NCBI RefSeq assembly: GCF_000210075.1
Contig: NC_021017.1
Coordinates: forward strand, 3,214,382-3,278,381
Reading direction: 5' to 3'
DNA length: 64,000 bases
Origin: Bacteroides xylanisolvens XB1A
GTDB taxonomy: Bacteria > Bacteroidota > Bacteroidia > Bacteroidales > Bacteroidaceae
In this document: positions 15,050-24,222 of the stretch, piece after piece
Position numbering within the stretch: the stretch's first letter is position 1
Layout: every line of letters starts with the position of its first letter
Made by a program: the position numbers and the translations under genes
Notes under the pieces: model-generated
Seen by the model: only the letters and a program-made list of their open reading frames with translations
Databases searched by the model: none
Told to the model about the DNA's origin: nothing

Positions 15050-16882
15050 ATGATGAAAAACAAAATAAAAATATTTCGGAAATTAGTAAGATGTGTATCT
15101 ATTGCCTTGCTGTCTTTCTCTATGGCTGGATGCGGTGCGGACTTTTTAGATACTACTCCTACCAATAACATAAGCGGTAGTAGTATCTGGACGAAAGCAA
15201 CTTTGGCCGAACAGGCTGTTATCGGCGTATATAATGTCTTTCTGGATCAATATTGTCCTAACTCCGGCATTTTGGATTCGCACCGGATTCCATGGGATGC
15301 TTATTCTTCTGTGATGGATACAGACAAGAACTGGATTAAGCGAATGCCTAATTGTACAGGAGCAGCTACTCCCTCAAGTGGCCTGTTCAGTGATATTTAT
15401 AAACGTTTTTATACTTTTATCTATCGTGCTAATGATGTGATAGATAATATTGGTCAGGTTCCTGATATGTCGACCGGAGAGAAGCAACGGGCTATCGCCG
15501 AATGTAAATTCTTGCGTGCATTTGCTTATATGCGCTTGAATATCTTGTATAAAGGAGTGCCGTTATATATGAATGCAATCACGAGTCCTGAAAACGGTAA
15601 CAAAGCCCGTTCTTCAGAAGCGGATGTTTGGGCGGCTATAGTCCAGGATCTGACAGATTGTGTGAATGAACCCAATCTACCGGGTAAATATAATTCGGGT
15701 GACTCTAACTATGGACGGGTAACCAAAGGAGCTGCTTATGCATTACGCGGACAAGTATATATGTGGCAGAAGAATTGGGAGGCGGCGGTTGATGATTTTA
15801 ATTCTGTGGCTGACTGTGGCTTCGGGTTATATACTAAGGCCGGTGCTACCAGTTATAAGCAGTTGTTGAAAATAGCAAATGAACAATGTGAAGAAATGAT
15901 ATTCTCTGTGCAATGCATCAAGCAATATGGCTACTCCAATACAAGGAACATCACTTACGGCAACCGTTGTACAGCAGGTTCTATGTGGAATAACTATTTG
16001 CCTAATCCGCATTTTGTAGAATCTTTTGAGACGGCGACCGGAGAAAAGTTTAATTGGGATAACTACTTGCCGGGCTATAGTGCGATGAAAGAAAAAGAAC
16101 GTGTGGTGTTTTTTCTACGTGACGGACTGTCCGCGGCAGAAAAGGAACGTATGGCTGCCTATGGGGCAGATATGAACAAATATCTGGATAGTGGCAATGA
16201 AGCACGTATCAAAAAAGCTTACGAGAGCCGTGATCCACGTCTGCAAATGGCTGTCATTACCCCTTACGCACAATACAATGGCGCTTCTTCTGGAATAGCT
16301 CATACTTATACATTGCGTTGGCCTTATCGTGGCTCCGACAGTGCAGAGCCTTTTGATATCCGTACTGATACAAACGATAAGTTTTACTATCTATGGAGAA
16401 AGTTTGTACCTGAAGGTCTGGAACAGACAGAACGTGATACTTATGGATTGGATATTCCATTAATACGCTATGCGGAAGTATTGCTCCTGAAAGCAGAAGC
16501 GCTAAATGAATGGGGAAGTACCCATGAAAGCGAAGCAATCAGATGTGTTAATGAAGTAAGACGTCGTGCAGGGCATGTCGAATTGAATAATGCAACTTAT
16601 CCTGCTACGAAAGTTAACGGGCAGAGTGATTTGCGTGAACGTATCCGGAATGAGTATTACTGGGAAATCGGTGGCGAAGATTCCATGTATTTCCATGAAT
16701 TGCGTTGGGGAACGTGGAAAGATAAGAAGTTTGATAATAATCGTAACGGTCTGATGCAGATGTGGGGTGAAACGACTTATACCTGGTACTGGTTGGGGGA
16801 TCAGTGCTGGAGCTGGCCTATTCCTGCTAAAGAAATGGAAATGAACTCGAATTTGGAACAGAATGAAGGTTGGATAAATTAA
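15050..16882 (+). CDS. susD: SusD/RagB-family glycan-binding lipoprotein
   Basis: The 610-residue protein has lipobox SMAGC (Cys28), followed by FLDTTPTN, the usual N-terminus of mature SusD proteins. Tetratricopeptide-like helices (ECKFLRAFAYMRLN, GRVTKGAAYALRGQVYMWQ) and the C-terminal SusD block (PLIRYAEVLLLKAEALNEWG) are present. It should cap the SusC channel at the cell surface and bind the glycan. It lies 20 bp after susC and is intact, so its expression now depends on read-through or on the element's outward promoter. Confidence 0.96.
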   Translation: MMKNKIKIFRKLVRCVSIALLSFSMAGCGADFLDTTPTNNISGSSIWTKATLAEQAVIGVYNVFLDQYCPNSGILDSHRIPWDAYSSVMDTDKNWIKRMPNCTGAATPSSGLFSDIYKRFYTFIYRANDVIDNIGQVPDMSTGEKQRAIAECKFLRAFAYMRLNILYKGVPLYMNAITSPENGNKARSSEADVWAAIVQDLTDCVNEPNLPGKYNSGDSNYGRVTKGAAYALRGQVYMWQKNWEAAVDDFNSVADCGFGLYTKAGATSYKQLLKIANEQCEEMIFSVQCIKQYGYSNTRNITYGNRCTAGSMWNNYLPNPHFVESFETATGEKFNWDNYLPGYSAMKEKERVVFFLRDGLSAAEKERMAAYGADMNKYLDSGNEARIKKAYESRDPRLQMAVITPYAQYNGASSGIAHTYTLRWPYRGSDSAEPFDIRTDTNDKFYYLWRKFVPEGLEQTERDTYGLDIPLIRYAEVLLLKAEALNEWGSTHESEAIRCVNEVRRRAGHVELNNATYPATKVNGQSDLRERIRNEYYWEIGGEDSMYFHELRWGTWKDKKFDNNRNGLMQMWGETTYTWYWLGDQCWSWPIPAKEMEMNSNLEQNEGWIN

Positions 16883-16908
16883 TCTTAGTTTTAACTAATA
16901 AAGTATAT

Positions 16909-17994
16909 ATGAAAAAATTATCTTTTTTAATTGCAACAGCATTGTGTATCATGGCATGTTCCGGTGGCTCTGACGAACAACCGGATGGGCCGGGTAACGG
17001 TAATGGAAATGGGGGTGGGGGGAGTACACCTAACCCTGTTTCATTCTCCAATCCTATAGTCGGCAAACAGTTGCCTGATCCGACAATAATTCATGCGGCA
17101 GACGGAAACTTTTATTTGTATGTTACCCAACAGGATAATATCTATATTCCGATTTACAAATCTACTAATATGACACAGTGGACTTATGCTGGGGCAGCCT
17201 TTCTGCAAAAACCGAACTGGCAGCCGGACACTCGCTTATGGGCTCCGGACATTAACTATATCAATGGCAAATATGTGCTCTATTATACTCTCGGGCACTG
17301 GGACTTGCCTAAGAATAGTTGTATCGGGGTGGCGGTCAGCGACTCTCCTGTAGGGCCTTTTACGGATCACGGAAAACTTCTTGACTACAATTCTGGTACT
17401 ATGCAGTGCATCGACCCTTGTTATTTTGAAGATAATGGTAAGAAGTATCTTTTCTGGGGAAGTTATAATAGTACTTCTAAAGGCTATGAAGGAGGTATCC
17501 GTTATGTAGAGTTAAGTGCTGACGGTCTATCCATTAAAGGGGCTGTTTCCGAAAAGATAGCGGGTCCTTCAATAGAAGGCATCATGGTTCATAAACGCGG
17601 GAATTATTATTATCTATTTGGCTCTACGGGTAGTTGTTGTGAAGAGGAAAGAAGTACGTATCGTGTAGTGGTGGGGCGTTCTAAAAATATCGAAGGTCCT
17701 TATGTGGGTAAAAACGGTACTGTGATGAAAGAAAATAGTAGTTATAATGAAGTAATTCTACAGGGTAATAACCTGTTTGCCGGAACCGGACACAATTCCG
17801 AAATTATCACGGATGATGAGGGTAATGACTGGTTCTTCTATCATGCCTGGCAGAAAGCGAAAATAGATAATGGTCGTCAATTGATGTGTGACCGCATACA
17901 ATGGAGCAGTGATGGCTGGCCTTATATTACTAATGGCACACCGGCATCCGTATCTCGTGCACCTGTATTTAAAAACGAAGAAGAAAAAGAGTAA
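16909..17994 (+). CDS. Glycoside hydrolase family 43 lipoprotein
   Basis: The start at 16909 gives a lipoprotein signal (lipobox IMAC, Cys17) followed by a Gly/Asn-rich linker. The GH43 five-bladed propeller shows the three acidic residues in place: PDPTI (base Asp), CIDPCYF (pKa-tuning Asp) and SIEGIMV (acid Glu). WAPDINYINGKYVLYYT is also typical. The closest activities are arabinan-type endo or exo cleavage (alpha-L-arabinofuranosidase or arabinanase), though the family is broad. The Gly/Asn linker suggests exposure on the cell surface. It follows susD after 26 bp. Confidence 0.9.
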   Translation: MKKLSFLIATALCIMACSGGSDEQPDGPGNGNGNGGGGSTPNPVSFSNPIVGKQLPDPTIIHAADGNFYLYVTQQDNIYIPIYKSTNMTQWTYAGAAFLQKPNWQPDTRLWAPDINYINGKYVLYYTLGHWDLPKNSCIGVAVSDSPVGPFTDHGKLLDYNSGTMQCIDPCYFEDNGKKYLFWGSYNSTSKGYEGGIRYVELSADGLSIKGAVSEKIAGPSIEGIMVHKRGNYYYLFGSTGSCCEEERSTYRVVVGRSKNIEGPYVGKNGTVMKENSSYNEVILQGNNLFAGTGHNSEIITDDEGNDWFFYHAWQKAKIDNGRQLMCDRIQWSSDGWPYITNGTPASVSRAPVFKNEEEKE

Positions 17995-17997
17995 TCT

Positions 17998-19074
17998 ATG
18001 AAACTATTCAACTATTTATTGGCCGGGATATTGTGTGCTTCTGTCACTTGTCTCCCGGCGCAGCATCGGGCTGATCCCCAGAAATTGGTCAATCCGGAAT
18101 CCTTTTCTATGATTTTGCTCGGTGATCCACAGGGATATACCAAGTATGATATTAACCAGCCGCTTTTTGATCTTTGTACCGCATGGATTGCGGACAATAT
18201 AGAGTCGCTTAAAATTAAAGCTGTCCTTTGTACAGGCGATTTGGTGGAGCAGAATGATAATAATGTATTAAACCGTAAGATGCTGAACCAGACCAGTCGT
18301 GAAATGTGGGAGGCAGCATCGCAGGCTTTGAAAAGACTGGATAACAAAGTACCTTATATTATTGCCGCAGGCAATCATGATTATGGATACAAAGCCGCAG
18401 AAAACGGTCGTACTTATTTTCCTGATTATATTCCTTTTGAACGAAATTCTACCTGGCGGAATATCTGTGTCAGTGAATTTCCTAATCGTGAAGGCAGGGC
18501 GTCTTTAGAGAATTCGGCTTTTGAGTTTGATGAGCCGGGATGGGGAAAGATTTTGGTTATAGCAGTAGAGTTTGTGCCTCGTGATGAAGTTCTGCAATGG
18601 GCGAAAGATTTGGTAAACAAGCCGAGATACAAGAATTATAAGGTGATTTTTATCACTCATTCTTATCTTGATATAGGTAATAAGCGCGTTACGAAAGATG
18701 GGTATAAGATTTCTCCACAAAACTCGGGGCAGGCTATTTGGGAGAAACTTATTTATCCTTCTTCCAATATCCGTCTCGTACTTTGCGGACATGTGGGAAG
18801 AGGCACCGGTGAATATGAGAATAATGTGGCTTATCGGGTGGATAAGAACAGTGCCGGGAAAGATGTATCACAAATGACGTTTAATGTACAATATGTAGGA
18901 GGCGGTCCGGAAGGGAACGGAGGGGATGGTTGGCTTCGCATTCTGGAATTTATGCCGGATGGTAAAACGATCAAAGTACGTACTTATTCTCCCTTGTTTG
19001 GGATTTCAAAATTGACCAGGCATCTGGCACATCGTACGGCACCTTACGATCAGTTTGATATTATATTGGAATAA
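17998..19074 (+). CDS. Secreted calcineurin-like metallophosphoesterase
   Basis: The 358-residue protein has a signal peptide (cleavage near LPAQ). All metal-ligand blocks of the calcineurin-like fold are visible in order: LLGDPQ, CTGDLVEQND, AAGNHDYG, FITHSYLD and CGHVGRG. It should hydrolyse phosphomonoesters or phosphodiesters in the periplasm or on the surface. It starts 3 bp after the GH43 stop, so it is part of the PUL operon. This suggests the target glycan may carry phosphate or a teichoic acid-like or phosphoglycan link. Confidence 0.88.
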   Translation: MKLFNYLLAGILCASVTCLPAQHRADPQKLVNPESFSMILLGDPQGYTKYDINQPLFDLCTAWIADNIESLKIKAVLCTGDLVEQNDNNVLNRKMLNQTSREMWEAASQALKRLDNKVPYIIAAGNHDYGYKAAENGRTYFPDYIPFERNSTWRNICVSEFPNREGRASLENSAFEFDEPGWGKILVIAVEFVPRDEVLQWAKDLVNKPRYKNYKVIFITHSYLDIGNKRVTKDGYKISPQNSGQAIWEKLIYPSSNIRLVLCGHVGRGTGEYENNVAYRVDKNSAGKDVSQMTFNVQYVGGGPEGNGGDGWLRILEFMPDGKTIKVRTYSPLFGISKLTRHLAHRTAPYDQFDIILE

Positions 19075-19113
19075 CTTGACCTAGTAAAAATACTCTTAAT
19101 AGAAATAATGTAG

Positions 19114-20922
19114 ATGAGAAAAGTTGTATGTTCTTTAGTGATACTTATTAATAGTGTTTATCTATTTGCACAGTGGAAACCGGTTGGCGGTCGAATTATG
19201 ACGGAATGGGCGGCGAAAATAGATGTTGAAAACGTGTTGCCCGAATATCCCCGCCCAATTATGGAACGTGCTGACTGGATAAATCTGAACGGATTGTGGA
19301 ATTATGCTATTTCTCCGGTAGGTCAAGCTATGCCACAAAGTTATGATGGTCGGATTTTAGTTCCTTTTGCTGTAGAATCAAGCTTGTCCGGAGTGGGGAA
19401 AAGTCTTGGGGAGAAGAATGAACTTTGGTATCAGCGTCAATTCTCGGTTCCCTCCAAATGGAAAGGACATAGGATCTTATTGCATTTTGGGGCTGTTGAC
19501 TGGAAAGCGGATGTTTGGGTAAATAAGGTAAAGGTGGGACAACATACAGGAGGATTTACTCCTTTTTCTTTTGATATCACGCCTGCCTTGCTGAATGGGG
19601 AAAATGAATTGATCGTGAAAGTGTGGGACCCGACTGATAAAGGTCCTCAGCCTAGAGGAAAACAGGTTAGTAAGCCGGGAGGTATCTGGTATACTCCTGT
19701 CAGTGGTATTTGGCAAACAGTTTGGCTAGAACCCGTGCCAATCCGGTCGATTGTCAATATCAAAACGACTCCTGATATTGACAGGAATAAGTTGACAGTA
19801 GAGGTTATGACAGATCATCAGATGCTTTCAGATAAATTGGAGGTGAAGGTATTAGAAGGAAAGCAGTTGGTGGCTGTAGGAAGTTCCGTAAATGGTATTC
19901 CGGTTGAAATTGCTATGCCGTCTGATGTAAAGTGGTGGTCACCGGATTCTCCGTTTTTATATGATATGGAAATTTGTCTGTATTCAGAAAATAAGTTGAT
20001 CGATAAGGTTAAGAGCTATACTGCCATGCGTAAATATTCAACGAAACGCGATAAAAATGGAATTGTACGTCTACAATTGAATAATAAGGACTTGTTTCAA
20101 TTTGGTCTTTTAGATCAGGGCTGGTGGCCGGATGGCTTGTATACGGCACCTTCGGATGAGGCTTTAGTATATGATATTCAAAAGACAAAAGATTTTGGAT
20201 ATAATATGATTCGCAAACATATAAAAGTAGAGCCTGCCCGTTGGTATACGTATTGTGATCGTTTAGGGGTTATTGTGTGGCAGGACATGCCGAGTGGCGA
20301 TAAGAATCCCGAGTGGCAGAATCGGAAGTATTTTGAGGGAACAGAATTTAAACGGTCTGCTGAATCAGAGGCTATTTATCGTAAAGAATGGAAAGAAATT
20401 ATCGACTGCCTTTACTCTTATCCTTGTATTGGCACATGGGTACCTTTCAATGAGGCTTGGGGGCAGTTTAAAACCCCTGAAATAGCAGAATGGACAAAGC
20501 AATATGATCCTTCCCGTTTAGTGAATCCTGCCAGTGGAGGTAATCATTATACCTGTGGTGATATGCTCGATTTGCATAATTATCCCGGTCCGGAGATGTA
20601 TTTATATGACGCACAGCGTGCAACTGTACTCGGAGAGTATGGAGGAATTGGTTTAGTGCTGAAGGAGCATCTTTGGGAGCCGAATCGTAATTGGGGGTAT
20701 GTTCAGTTTAGTACTTCCAAAGAAGCTACTGATGAGTATCTGAAGTATGCTAATATGCTGAAGGATATGATTGCACGTGGATTCTCGGCTGCTGTTTATA
20801 CACAGACTACAGATGTTGAGATCGAAGTGAACGGATTGATGACATACGACCGCAAAGTAATAAAACTGGATGAACAGAATTTGAAGAGGGTAAATACGGA
20901 AATTTGTGAAAGTTTAAAGTAA
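19114..20922 (+). CDS. Glycoside hydrolase family 2 enzyme
   Basis: The 602-residue protein has a signal peptide (LFAQW). A jelly-roll sugar-binding domain (DWINLNGLWNYAI; VDWKADVWVNKVKVGQHTGG) is followed by an Ig-like domain and a TIM barrel. The acid/base Glu is in VPFNEAWGQ and the nucleophile Glu in VLGEYGG. It is shorter than classical LacZ, matching Bacteroides GH2 exo-enzymes (beta-galactosidase, beta-glucuronidase and related); the exact sugar cannot be assigned. It is last in the operon, followed by a clear terminator. Confidence 0.9.
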   Translation: MRKVVCSLVILINSVYLFAQWKPVGGRIMTEWAAKIDVENVLPEYPRPIMERADWINLNGLWNYAISPVGQAMPQSYDGRILVPFAVESSLSGVGKSLGEKNELWYQRQFSVPSKWKGHRILLHFGAVDWKADVWVNKVKVGQHTGGFTPFSFDITPALLNGENELIVKVWDPTDKGPQPRGKQVSKPGGIWYTPVSGIWQTVWLEPVPIRSIVNIKTTPDIDRNKLTVEVMTDHQMLSDKLEVKVLEGKQLVAVGSSVNGIPVEIAMPSDVKWWSPDSPFLYDMEICLYSENKLIDKVKSYTAMRKYSTKRDKNGIVRLQLNNKDLFQFGLLDQGWWPDGLYTAPSDEALVYDIQKTKDFGYNMIRKHIKVEPARWYTYCDRLGVIVWQDMPSGDKNPEWQNRKYFEGTEFKRSAESEAIYRKEWKEIIDCLYSYPCIGTWVPFNEAWGQFKTPEIAEWTKQYDPSRLVNPASGGNHYTCGDMLDLHNYPGPEMYLYDAQRATVLGEYGGIGLVLKEHLWEPNRNWGYVQFSTSKEATDEYLKYANMLKDMIARGFSAAVYTQTTDVEIEVNGLMTYDRKVIKLDEQNLKRVNTEICESLK

Positions 20923-21012
20923 GAAGCCGGATTAGCCATTTGGCTGAACAAGGCAACTCATCTGTAGCCATTCGAATTATAGATATAGTTTGCAATATTA
21001 TATAATTGAGAA

Positions 21013-21057
21013 AACAGAATTCAGATACTTTCTTTGTATCTGGACTCTGTTTTTTTG
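21013..21057 (+). terminator. Rho-independent terminator after GH2
   Basis: A 16-bp stem (21013-21028 with 21036-21051, one mismatch and one G-T pair) is followed by a run of T to 21056. It ends the SusCD-GH43-GH2 operon and separates it from the GH88 unit. Confidence 0.85.
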
Positions 21058-21155
21058 AATATATAATTCTATCCATTCCTTCATTTTTCAGTGAAATGTA
21101 CCAAAATTGTCCTTCATTTGGATTATTTAGGTCGGTCAATTCTATTTAAATGCAC

Positions 21156-21163
21156 TACTTTTG
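21156..21163 (+). promoter_or_regulatory. -7 element TACTTTTG for GH88 operon
   Basis: TACTTTTG is a perfect TAnnTTTG match 41 bp before the GH88 start and after the terminator. No clear -33 TTTG at 19-21 bp spacing is visible, so an activator may be needed. Confidence 0.6.
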
Positions 21164-21204
21164 CCATCAGGAAAATTAATCACTTAACAAATAATCCTTG
21201 TATT

Positions 21205-22407
21205 ATGAAAACAATTCTTAGCGCATTAGGACTTTCCCTATTGATCTTTACGAGTTGCGGTGGACAAAAAAAGGTTGAAGTAGACTTTATTCAGGACAAC
21301 ATCGACAACGCTGTGGCACAGAACACAATCCAGACGGACATTATCGAGAAGTCCGGTAAAATCTTGAATCCGAGAACAATCAACGAAGATGGGAGTATCT
21401 CTTACATACCGATGGAAGACTGGTGCTCCGGATTCTTTCCCGGTAGTATATGGTTGACTTATAACCTGACGGGTGATAAGAAATGGTTGCCGCTGGCTGA
21501 GAAATACACAGAAGCTCTTGATTCTGTGAAATATCTGAAATGGCATCATGATGTAGGTTTCATGATTGGTTGCAGTTATCTGAACGGCTATCGCATGGCA
21601 GATAAGAAAGAGTACAAAGACGTCATTATAGAAGCTGCCAAATCATTGTCCACTCGTTTTCGTCCGAATGCAGGCGTTATCCAGTCATGGGATGCCGATA
21701 AAGGTTGGCAGGGAACACGGGGATGGAAATGTCCGGTGATTATTGATAATATGATGAATCTCGAACTCTTATTTGAAGCAACAGCTCTTTCCGGAGATTC
21801 TACTTTCTACAATATTGCAGTGAAACATGCTGATACAACAATGGCTCACCACTTCCGTCCGGACAACAGCTGCTACCATGTGGTAGATTACGATCCGGAG
21901 ACAGGAGAAGTGCGTAAGAGACAAACTGCACAGGGATATGCGGATGAATCTTCTTGGGCCCGTGGACAAGCTTGGGCACTCTACGGATACACTACTTGCT
22001 ATCGTTACACGAAAGACAAGAAATATCTCGACCAGGCACAAAAAGTCTATAACTTCATCTTTAATAATAAGAACCTGCCGGAAGACCTCGTACCATACTG
22101 GGATTATGATGCTCCGAATATTCCGAACGAACCGCGTGATGCTTCTGCAGCAGCTTGTACAGCCTCTGCCCTTTACGAACTGGATGGCTATCTGCCGGGC
22201 AACCACTACAAAGAAACGGCTGATAAGATAATGGAAAGTTTGGGCTCACCTGCTTATCGCGCAGAAGTTGGAACAAATGGAAACTTTATCCTGATGCATT
22301 CGGTTGGCAGTATTCCTCACGGTCAGGAAATTGACGTTCCTCTGAACTATGCTGACTATTATTTCTTGGAAGGACTGATGCGTAAAAGAGATTTGGAAAA
22401 GAAATAA
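21205..22407 (+). CDS. GH88 unsaturated glucuronyl hydrolase lipoprotein
   Basis: The ATG at 21205 gives 400 residues with lipobox FTSC (Cys18); 38 further upstream codons are open but lack a signal. The (alpha/alpha)6 barrel shows family landmarks: DWCSGFFPGSIWL, HHDVGFM (catalytic Asp), VIIDNMMNLEL (second Asp) and SSWARGQAWALYGYT. It removes the 4,5-unsaturated uronic acid left by polysaccharide lyases on glycosaminoglycan disaccharides. The sulfatase and PL8 lyase downstream complete the pathway. From memory, B. thetaiotaomicron has the same gene order in its chondroitin sulfate locus. Confidence 0.92.
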   Translation: MKTILSALGLSLLIFTSCGGQKKVEVDFIQDNIDNAVAQNTIQTDIIEKSGKILNPRTINEDGSISYIPMEDWCSGFFPGSIWLTYNLTGDKKWLPLAEKYTEALDSVKYLKWHHDVGFMIGCSYLNGYRMADKKEYKDVIIEAAKSLSTRFRPNAGVIQSWDADKGWQGTRGWKCPVIIDNMMNLELLFEATALSGDSTFYNIAVKHADTTMAHHFRPDNSCYHVVDYDPETGEVRKRQTAQGYADESSWARGQAWALYGYTTCYRYTKDKKYLDQAQKVYNFIFNNKNLPEDLVPYWDYDAPNIPNEPRDASAAACTASALYELDGYLPGNHYKETADKIMESLGSPAYRAEVGTNGNFILMHSVGSIPHGQEIDVPLNYADYYFLEGLMRKRDLEKK

Positions 22408-22420
22408 GAAATAGACAATG

Positions 22421-22478
22421 AACGGTAAACAGTGAACGGTGAATGCTTAGCGGATTCTGACGGAACATGTTTACCGTT
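22421..22478. repeat. Inverted repeat around AACGGTAAACA
   Basis: AACGGTAAACA (22421-22431) is complementary to 22468-22478, and GAACGGT recurs at 22435-22441. It fills the 150-bp gap between GH88 and the sulfatase. It may attenuate or stabilise the operon mRNA between the two genes. Confidence 0.6.
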
Positions 22479-22558
22479 TATCATTCGCTACTTATTATCT
22501 ATAACTTTCTATTGACCGTTTGTCATTTACCTGTTTTAATTATTTATCATAAACTATC

Positions 22559-24109
22559 ATGAATAAACCTATAAACCTTCTTGTAGGAGGCTTGACGCTG
22601 TTTGCCGCACAAGGTTGCAAGGCTCCGAAGCAAGCGTCCCAACAAGCGGAGCATCCTAATATAATCTATGTATTTCCCGATCAATACCGTAACCAGGCGA
22701 TGGGCTTCTGGAGGCAGGACGGATTCCGGGATAAAGTAAACTTTGAAGGAGACCCCGTGCATACTCCTAATCTGGATGCCTTTGCACGTGAATCTATGGT
22801 CTTGTCGTCTGCACAGAGTAACTGTCCGTTGAGCAGCCCTCATCGTGGAATGTTACTGACCGGTATGTATCCGAACAAAAGCGGTGTACCATTGAATTGC
22901 AATTCTACACGTCCGATCAGTTCCTTACGCGAGGATGCGGAATGTATAGGCGATGTGTTCAGCAAAGCAGGTTATGACTGTGCTTATTTTGGTAAACTTC
23001 ACGCTGACTTCCCGACTCCGAACGATCCCGAACATCCGGGACAGTATGTGGAAGAAAAACGTCCGGCATGGGATGCCTATACACCGAAAGAACGCCGGCA
23101 CGGCTTTAACTACTGGTATTCTTACGGAACATTTGACGAACACAAGAACCCGCATTATTGGGATACGGATGGTAAGAGACACGATCCGAAGGAATGGTCA
23201 CCTTTACACGAATCAGGCAAAGTCATTTCTTATCTGAAAAATGACGGTAACGTACGTGATACCAAGAAACCTTTCTTCATAATGGTGGGCATGAATCCTC
23301 CTCACAGCCCGTATCGCTCCTTGAATGACTGTGAAGAGCAGGATTTTAATCTTTATAAAGATCAGCCTCTGGATAGTCTGTTGATTCGTCCGAATGTCGA
23401 TTTGAAGATGAAGAAAGCGGAGTCTGCACGTTATTATTTCGCTTCCGTTACCGGAGTAGACCGTGCTTTCGGACAGATTTTGACGACATTGAAAGAATTG
23501 GGATTGGATAAGAATACAGTCGTAATCTTTGCTTCCGATCATGGTGAGACGATGTGTAGCCAGCGCACTGATGATCCGAAGAATTCCCCTTATTCTGAAT
23601 CCATGAATATTCCGTTCCTGGTTCGTTTTCCCGGTAAGATTCAGCCGAGGGTAGATGATTTATTGCTCTCCGCTCCTGATATTATGCCTACGGTGCTTGG
23701 CTTGTGCGGACTGGGTGATTCTATTCCGGCGGAAGTGCAGGGACGTAATTTCGCTCCTCTTTTCTTCGATGAAAAGGCTGAAATTGTTCGTCCTACAGGT
23801 GCACTGTATATTCAGAATGTAGATGGTGATAAAGATGAAAATGGATTGGTGCAGACTTACTTCCCTTCTTCAAGAGGTATCAAGACGGCTCAATATACAT
23901 TGGCGTTATATATCGACCGTGATACGAAGCAATTGAAGAAAAGCCTCTTATTCGATGATGTAAAAGATCCATATCAACTGCATAACCTGCCTTTGGAAGA
24001 AAATAAGGAGATTGTGGCACAACTTTGCGGTGAAATGGGAGCTATGTTGAAGGAAATTAATGATCCTTGGTATACGGAAAAGATTCTGTCGGATCGGATT
24101 CCTTATTAG
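22559..24109 (+). CDS. Ser-type sulfatase (glycosaminoglycan desulfation)
   Basis: The 516-residue lipoprotein has lipobox AAQGC (Cys20). The formylglycine signature is SSPHRGMLLTG, with Ser instead of Cys at the modified position, so it needs the anaerobic radical-SAM maturase anSME, as usual in Bacteroides. Metal-site segments follow: VFPDQYRNQAMGFW near the N-terminus and VVIFASDHGET in the middle. Context between GH88 and PL8 points to removal of sulfate (probably 6-O on N-acetylgalactosamine) from chondroitin disaccharides; the exact position is inferred. Confidence 0.92.
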   Translation: MNKPINLLVGGLTLFAAQGCKAPKQASQQAEHPNIIYVFPDQYRNQAMGFWRQDGFRDKVNFEGDPVHTPNLDAFARESMVLSSAQSNCPLSSPHRGMLLTGMYPNKSGVPLNCNSTRPISSLREDAECIGDVFSKAGYDCAYFGKLHADFPTPNDPEHPGQYVEEKRPAWDAYTPKERRHGFNYWYSYGTFDEHKNPHYWDTDGKRHDPKEWSPLHESGKVISYLKNDGNVRDTKKPFFIMVGMNPPHSPYRSLNDCEEQDFNLYKDQPLDSLLIRPNVDLKMKKAESARYYFASVTGVDRAFGQILTTLKELGLDKNTVVIFASDHGETMCSQRTDDPKNSPYSESMNIPFLVRFPGKIQPRVDDLLLSAPDIMPTVLGLCGLGDSIPAEVQGRNFAPLFFDEKAEIVRPTGALYIQNVDGDKDENGLVQTYFPSSRGIKTAQYTLALYIDRDTKQLKKSLLFDDVKDPYQLHNLPLEENKEIVAQLCGEMGAMLKEINDPWYTEKILSDRIPY

Positions 24110-24124
24110 CGATTAGTAATTTAT

Positions 24125-24207
24125 AAAACGCTGATTAACTCAAATAAGTGCCAATTTTAGGAGTAAATCTCTGCGACAATAATAGGTGTTAATCCGCATC
24201 CGCGTTT
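24125..24207. repeat. Decayed member of the dispersed palindrome family
   Basis: AACGCTGATTAAC near the left is roughly complementary to GTTAATCCGCATCCGCG near the right. The right arm resembles the ATCCGTGTTATCCGCG arms of the perfect copies at 1-60 and 38963-39030. Pairing is imperfect, so this is likely an old copy in the gap before the PL8 gene. Confidence 0.35.
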
Positions 24208-24222
24208 AAATTGAAAATAGTA